A stretch of 64,000 nt of DNA. It comes from Guyanagaster necrorhizus. Taxonomy: Eukaryota > Basidiomycota > Agaricomycetes > Agaricales > Physalacriaceae. Made by a program: the position numbers and the translations under genes. Below the pieces are notes generated by a model that was not told the origin of the DNA, ran no database searches, and was given only the letters and a program-made list of their open reading frames with translations. Below, piece after piece: positions 58,130 to 64,000 of the stretch (its first letter is position 1; every line of letters begins with the position of its first letter). Location of the stretch: contig NW_025064930.1 of NCBI RefSeq assembly GCF_019112545.1, positions 86,692-150,691 on the forward strand, in the 5' to 3' direction.

Positions 58130-61080
58130 GTGGTGTTTGTCATATTGGGCTTTCATTGTTGATGCAGCCTTTTTGAGAGCTGTCTGGGTTTTTTTGTGGA
58201 TTGTTGCCATAGTGGCAACAAAGTCCTTGGATGTAGGTGTGGTGGTTCGATGTTGGTCCATCTGTGCAATATGGGGGTGTCAGCCATAATTGATGAAGAA
58301 TGGGGTTTTTCCTGTTGCAGAGTGGACTTGGTTATTGTGTTGAAAGGTGGCAAGGGCCAACCACTCAACCCAGTCATCTTGCTGATAGTTTATGAAGAGG
58401 CAGAGATATTTTTTGACCTCTTGATTCACTCATTCTGTTTGACCATCTGTTTGTGGATGGTATGTGGTCAACATGTTTCTTTTAATGTTTAGGAGTCTAT
58501 AGAGGTCATTGAGGAATTTGGAGACAAATTGTGGTCCTCAGTCAGAGATGACCACCTGGGGCATGCCATATTTGGCATACACTTTGTTGCATAGGATCTT
58601 TGCCTATCCTTCAGAGGTCAACTCTGTTGAGCAGGCAATTGGGATGATGGCTTTAGAAATCAATCACTGATGATTATGATAGCATCATAGCCATTACAGT
58701 CTGGAAGCCCAGTAATCATGTCCACTGAGATGTGGATTCATGGTGCTGACAGGATCTTGTTTGGGTGGAGAGATGCAGCCTGGGCTTGTGTAGAGGACTT
58801 TTCTCATTGGCAAACTTCACAGGCTTTGACATATGCAGTTATATCATTGCCCAATTTGGGCCACCAATATTCCCTCAGTACCAACTCCTTTGTTTTGGTG
58901 ATGCTGGAGTGACCGAGGGTTGCATGGTTGTGGTAAATGGCAATGATTTCACCTTGGAGAACATAGATCCACCTGTCATAGCAAATTAGCCCTCCTTCCT
59001 GTATTAGTCTCCATTCATGATTAAGAGAAGGGGCAATTCATTGGTCTCATTTGTGGCTGTCCCATGTTGCACTTTTGATGCACTCATAGATCTCCTCCTC
59101 CATGGGCATTATCATAGCTCTAAAATGTTCAGGTTTTAACAATGTTACTCTCTCATTGTTGTCCTCCTCCTGGTTATGGTCTGATCATCAGCTGAGGAGG
59201 TCAGCTTTTTTGTTTGCTGTCCCTGCCTTATGGTGCAGCATGTATTGATATTGGCTGAGCTCAGTGATCCATCTGGCCTGTCAGCAATTGAGCTTTTGGA
59301 GTTGTCAGAAGTATCAAAGGTTTTGATGATCAGTCCAAATTTCGAAGACCTTCACAGCTCTAATCAGATAATGCCACCATTCCTTCAAGGTGAGCATGAT
59401 AGCAAGAAGTTTCTTATCATAGATTTCATAATTCCACTCTGTGATGGTGAGAGCCTTGGAAAGAAATGCCACTGGTCACCATTTGTTGTTCTGCTCTTAG
59501 GATAATACAGCTCCTATTGCTCCCTCACTGGAGTCTGCCTCAACTTGGAATCTCTCCTCTTGGTCCAGAATGGTGAGAACTATATCCTCAGCTAGTCATT
59601 TTTTGAGGTTGTTGAAGGCAATCTGCTGTGATAGTCCTCACCCCCAAGGAGCATTCCTGGTTAATTGCATTATGAGGCAGATGATCTTGCTGTAATCTTG
59701 GATGAAGTGCTGATAGAAATTCATGAACCCAAGAAACAATTGTAGTTCCTTTTTCTTGACTGGTACTGGCTATTCTGTTACTCCAGCTATCTTGATGGGG
59801 TCTATTCAAATGCTTCTCTTGCTAATGATGACCCTGAGGTACTTAGTCTTGAGTACCTCAAATTCACACTTCTCCACCTTAAGGAACAATTTGTGCTTCC
59901 TCATTAGGGCTAGCACTTGTTGCACTAATTTTCTGTGCTCCTCCTTAGTTCTGGACATGATTAGGATGTCATCAAGATAGATGGTGATCTTCCCAGTGGA
60001 GATGAGTTTCTTGAAAATATCATTCATCATCCATTGGAAGGTCACTGGTGAGTTGGTGAGCCCAAAAAACATGACTGTGGGCTCAAATAGTCTGCAATTT
60101 GTCCTGAAGGTGGCCTTCCATTTGTTCCCCTCTTTGATGCAGATGTTGTTATAACCCCATCGAACATCTAGTTTGGTGTAGTATCTGGCACCACAGAGCT
60201 TGTCCATTAATTCTGAGATCAGGGAAAGGGGATAACAATTCTTGATTGTCATCTTGTTAAGCTTTTGGTAGTTCTGAATGGATCATAGTTTACCATCCTT
60301 CTTTTTGATGAAGAAGAAAGAGGAAGCCATTGGGGACTTCAATGGTCAGATTCACCCACTGGACAAGTTTTCATTGAGGAACTTATTGAGCTCCTGTTAT
60401 TTGTTGATTCCAAGGGGGTATGTTTTACAGTCGAGATTAGCATTGGTGTTTGAGATCAGCTTAATTGCATGATCCCATATTTTTGGCTTTGGCAACTCAT
60501 CAAAGCTCTCCTTCTTGAATAGGTCCTTGAAATCTCATGCCTACTCTAAAACCATTTCCTTGAAGGTCCTCTCCTCCTTTTCTTCATTTGCTTTAGTGGC
60601 TAGGTTATTAGCATGATCAATGGCATGGATGTGAATCTTATGCTGCAGATCAATGGTGAGAATGATCTCTCCATCCTCCATCTCTTCATCCCATTAGTCC
60701 TCTGGATTCTCATCTGGTAACTCAAATGGTATTTTTCAACATCAGCATCTGGCAAATGTGATCCTTCCCATCTTCCAATTGATTAATGGGTTATGATGTA
60801 TTAAACAATCATGGCCAAGAAAGATCTTCTTGGTTCCCAGATCAGTGATGGCCAAATCGATCTGCTCAGAATGATACCTGATTGTCAGTTGAAGTTCAAC
60901 AAATTCAGTGATTAAGCCAGCCTGATTCTTGGTCCCATTGGCATTATAGATGGGGATTGGGGCTGCTGTTGTCCTTTTTGGGAGTTAGTGCTTGTTGACA
61001 AAAGCATGATTGATTGAGCTCCCAGTGCAACCACTGTCAATCAGAGCGGTTATAGCATGGACAGATCAGATTGTGAGGGT
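58130..61080 (-). pseudogene. G4 pol relic
   Basis: The protease keeps ALIDSGCTGSSINHAFV near 61000-61050. The 148-codon RT frame (60252-59806) has [35 protein letters not shown], an intact YLDD near 59967-59978 and KCEFEVLKTKYLRVIIS. RNase H and integrase follow, with the core Asp in HISVDMITGLPDCNGYDA kept. The text stops at the integrase segment before the GPY/F-like part. Of the family A copies, its polymerase box is among the intact ones. Confidence 0.86.
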
Positions 61081-61499
61081 CTTGATTTGAGCTTTGGTGA
61101 TTAAATCTCATCCAGGGGTTTTGGATTGTCAGATGAACTTTCATGGTCTATGGAGCTCATTGAGCTATTCTAGGGTCTGACATCACTCAGCCTTCTTCAT
61201 CCCTTCTATTACCTCATCAGTGACTTCTTTGTTTCTTGTGCAGTGAACTCAGTTTTGGAGGACAGCTTTGGCTGCTAGCTCATTCCTGGCATCCCTAATT
61301 GCTCTCCAAGTCCATTCAGTGTCAAATGGTTTAAGCCATGTGTCAGAGCCTTCTGCCCTGATTTGGCCTGTAGGCAGTTGAGTGTCATTTTGCAATTCTT
61401 CAGTGTGTGGGATTAATAAACATGGTATATTCAAATGTGTATGTAATGCATGCATAGGCATAACTACAGAGACTGTTTTAGTCTGACTAGCAGCTATGA

Positions 61500-62802
61500 G
61501 AGACACACCATGAAGTCCTTGGCCAGGTGCAGTGGAATTGCTCACTGGCCAGCCACATCTTTTACTTCCTCAATCTTTGTTTCCTCTCTGAGTCCTTCTT
61601 CTTCTTTCTGCAGCTCAGCAATCTGGGCTCAGATGTCTTCCTGGGTTTGCTTCTTCTTTGGGCAGTCCTTGGCCATATGGCCCTTCTGTCTGCAGTTAAA
61701 ACACTTTCCTTCCTTCTTCATATGATCTATATCCATTGGCTTGCCTGTTCTGGTGTATGTCATGCCAGTTCTGGTCTTTTGTGTGCTGTAGGCCATTGAG
61801 GGTTCTGATGATTTCCCAGCAGTTGTCCCTGATGATTTGTTCAGGGTTAGTGGTGTTGACTTTTTCATGTAATCTTGCAGCATTGTGGATTCCACTTTCT
61901 GCCTTTGTCGCTTCTTATACATTTTGATGATCTGTTTCTTCCACTCATCATAGCCACTTGGCATAAGGGCTTAAATGCCAATTGCTGAGATCATCATAAT
62001 GTAAGAGGAGGGGACTCCTCACTTGAGGGCCTCCACCATTCTTCTGTCATTGGCAGTGTCATCCCTTATCCCAGTGAGCTTGGCTAATCACTCAAGCTCA
62101 TTGAAATAGTCTGTGGCTGCCTTATCAGCCATCTTGTACTCCTTGATCTTCTGTTTATGTACCTCCTGTACTGCTGGGTCAATGAACTTGTTGTGAAGCA
62201 TCTGCTTGAAGACTGGCCATGAGGAGTATCAGTAATGCTTCCGAGTCAATGATCAGAAGTTGGGCAAAATAAGAATCCACCAGGTTTTTGCCTTTTCCTC
62301 AAGGTAGGAGGCAGCAAAAACAACCTTGTTCATGTCTGTCCTGAGGTATCCAATGTAGACCTCGAAATACTGCTTGCAGTCTACAAGGAATTGATTGATA
62401 CTGTCTGAGGCCCCTTTAAAGGGGCAGGGCTTTTGTAAGAGGTTGGGACAGCATTGAAGTACTGCAGCATCATTTGGCAAGGCACTCATTGGATTTGGCC
62501 ATTCTGAAAATGGGAGCTGCCACCACTCTTGAGGTGGTCTGGGAAACAAATAGAGAGAGTTGTCATCAGTGACTGGGCTTCTCCATGGTATTTCCTCTTT
62601 TCGGATGATGATCCCATCTCAGATTGTAAATCCTAGTCAGACTGCTTCAGGATCATCCCATACTGGTTCTTTTTCTGTGCCACTACTTGTGGCCTCATCA
62701 GGTGGTGGCTGGACTGCCAACAACCAGCTTCCTTTGCCAGTCCAGGAGTTTTGGTATGAGGCTGGTGGTGTTTTTGGCATTGCTCAGGATTGAGAGAGCC
62801 GA
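61500..62802 (-). pseudogene. G4 gag relic
   Basis: The capsid-like domain lies in the frame 62549-62253 (LPNDAAVLQCCPNLLQKPCP, DCKQYFEVYIGYLRTDMNK). The frame 61964-61629 has YDEWKKQIIKMYKKRQRQK and the zinc knuckle CFNCRQKGHMAKDC at 61662-61703, all four ligands kept. The N-terminal part is cut at 62802. Confidence 0.85.
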
Positions 62803-64000
62803 TGATATGCAGGCTACATGTCCAGCCCTATAATTTGCAAATTCTGCATAACACACTAGAATATGCTAGTAACTGAGAATCATTAGCCAGTAAAGGACTA
62901 TGGCTGAGGCTCCAAGCTGATAGTCATGCTAGTCACCAATACTAAGTCCAAAAGGGACTTTGTAAAATAACATGGCCTAAGGATAAAAATCCTAAGTCAG
63001 GTTTGAACTTAGAAAAGTTCAGCACCACACCTTGGAAAATACTAAGTCCAAGTTGGACTTAGAAATGGTACCTCAAATGGGGCCAATTCTACATGCCACT
63101 AAGACAAGTATATTCTAAGACAGCTAGAGGTATAATACCATAGCCAGTTGTGGAGTATTGAGTAGAGATGGCATCATCCAGGAGCAGTAAGAAGTGAGAC
63201 CCAATGATCTGTGGCTAGCACTGTGAGTTTTGACTCAAATGCCTAAGTCCAAATTTCCTAGGTATCAGGTGACCTAAGGGACTTAGAATTGAGAGGAATA
63301 GAGTGGATAGAACCGGTTGACCAGGCCTGACCAGGCCTGATCAATCGAGCTACTAAGAATAACTCAGAGGATTAAAACTTTGAGTAGACAGAAAGGAGTT
63401 AGGTACCCACAGGCACTGTAGGCTTAAAATAAAGCTGTGCAGTGGCCAGGCAGGTCTGGGCAAGCCTAGGGGAGTCCAGGAGTGCCGCCATTCCAGAATA
63501 ATGGCGTGATTCCGCTTTAAACAGGAGAAATATTGTTTTGAATGCTTTATTTATAGATTCTGTATCTGTTGTTGGTGTATAAAAGAAGGGAATGGGGGGA
63601 AAATAGCAAGCAAGCGACCCACCCCCACGTTCAGGCCTTCTAACCCACTGTAGCTAGTCCCTGGGACAACGGATTTTGAGTTCTGCTTCGACTTAGTGAT
63701 TTATTTAAGTTGCTTTGTCACTTAGAGAGGATTGGATTGGAATAATAACTGTATTTTGGGTTTTGGATTAATTTGGGTTCCAAACTATAAGGGTTTCAGC
63801 ATCAGAATACAAGTTCTTCGGTTTTGAGGACTGCTAGCCAGCCAAGAGTGCAGCTAGTCAAGCCTAAGTGCTTGATAAACTTAGTATTTGGGTTTCAGAG
63901 TTCATTGGATTTTGGAATATTCTAAGTTGATTTGGAGTGCAATTTGGCATTGATTCTAAGTCCTAATTATACTTAAACATTGCTATAAACTACTCTCACG
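62803..64000 (+). repeat. Family B LTR, younger copy, runs off the window
   Basis: It starts TGATATGCAGGC and is collinear with 37027-38240, including the TATA-like element and G-run near 63578-63600. It keeps at least eleven CG sites that are TG or CA in the 37027 copy. Its 3' end lies beyond base 64000. Confidence 0.8.

Larger units (their letters stand above)
58130..62802 (-). mobile_element. G4: family A gypsy, both LTRs missing
   Basis: Reading leftwards from 62802: gag, protease, RT, RNase H and integrase, ending in the integrase C-terminal part at 58130. The left end is cut by the family C LTR and the right end by the family B LTR at 62803. The chromodomain and both family A LTRs are absent. 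Confidence 0.88.

Noticed and set aside
56350..58134. Simple solo-LTR insertion of family C
   Set aside because: The flanks ctctc and gtggt differ, and the pol and gag sequences on the two sides are not contiguous.
1..64000. Undescribed defence system, biosynthetic cluster or CRISPR-like array
   Set aside because: No phased direct repeats with spacers and no set of intact adjacent genes; nearly all coding text is recognisable as broken retroelements or single host gene families.

Overview
The window reads as fungal DNA, most likely an agaricomycete (mushroom-forming basidiomycete): introns are 50-70 bp with GT..AG ends, host genes match families typical of that class (a W-R-W multi-membrane protein, Zn2Cys6 regulators, F-box/LRR proteins, 'FGDL'-type kinases, P450s), and most of the sequence is retrotransposon. 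The species cannot be fixed from the sequence. No tRNA, rRNA or CRISPR array was seen.

Bases 1-7300 are ordinary, CpG-containing sequence. They hold one apparently intact four-exon membrane protein gene (213-1575, minus) and three broken host genes: a Ca2+/H+ exchanger (3827-4562, plus) with two in-frame TAA codons, a Zn2Cys6 regulator fragment (4600-5244, minus) with a frameshift, and a membrane-anchored coiled-coil protein (5923-7140, minus) with a frameshift and a stop.

From about 7.3 kb to the end CpG is almost absent and TpG/CpA are abundant, in transposons and former host genes alike. Host fossils here are an F-box/LRR gene (10941-12554), a fungal kinase (25060-26515) and a cytochrome P450 (29640-31310). 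The rest is a nest of LTR retrotransposons. Family A is a Ty3/gypsy chromovirus with about 460-bp LTRs: G1 (14794-21282, both LTRs and a target duplication), G2 (42347-50199), G3 (50200-56354, minus), G4 (58130-62802, minus), fragment G5 (33340-33968) and three solo LTRs. A second gypsy lineage (34604-41982, YVDD polymerase box) carries a long LTR, family C. Family B LTRs (starting TGATATGC) lie at 33969-34603, 35290-38424 and 62803-64000. Two Ty1/copia pieces are at 7541-8170 and 27850-29360.

Target-site duplications give an insertion order for much of the nest. G2 received a solo LTR of another family inside its own 5' LTR, a family A solo LTR inside its reverse transcriptase, and G3 inside its integrase. 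The second gypsy lineage was split in RNase H by the family B insertion.

I found no clearly new biological system. The most informative signals are: a 13-nt complementarity between the site just after the family A LTR and a conserved motif 34 bp downstream of the LTR TATA box, which predicts self-primed reverse transcription; paired LTR copies that show CpG decay directly; and decay that has spread into host genes.
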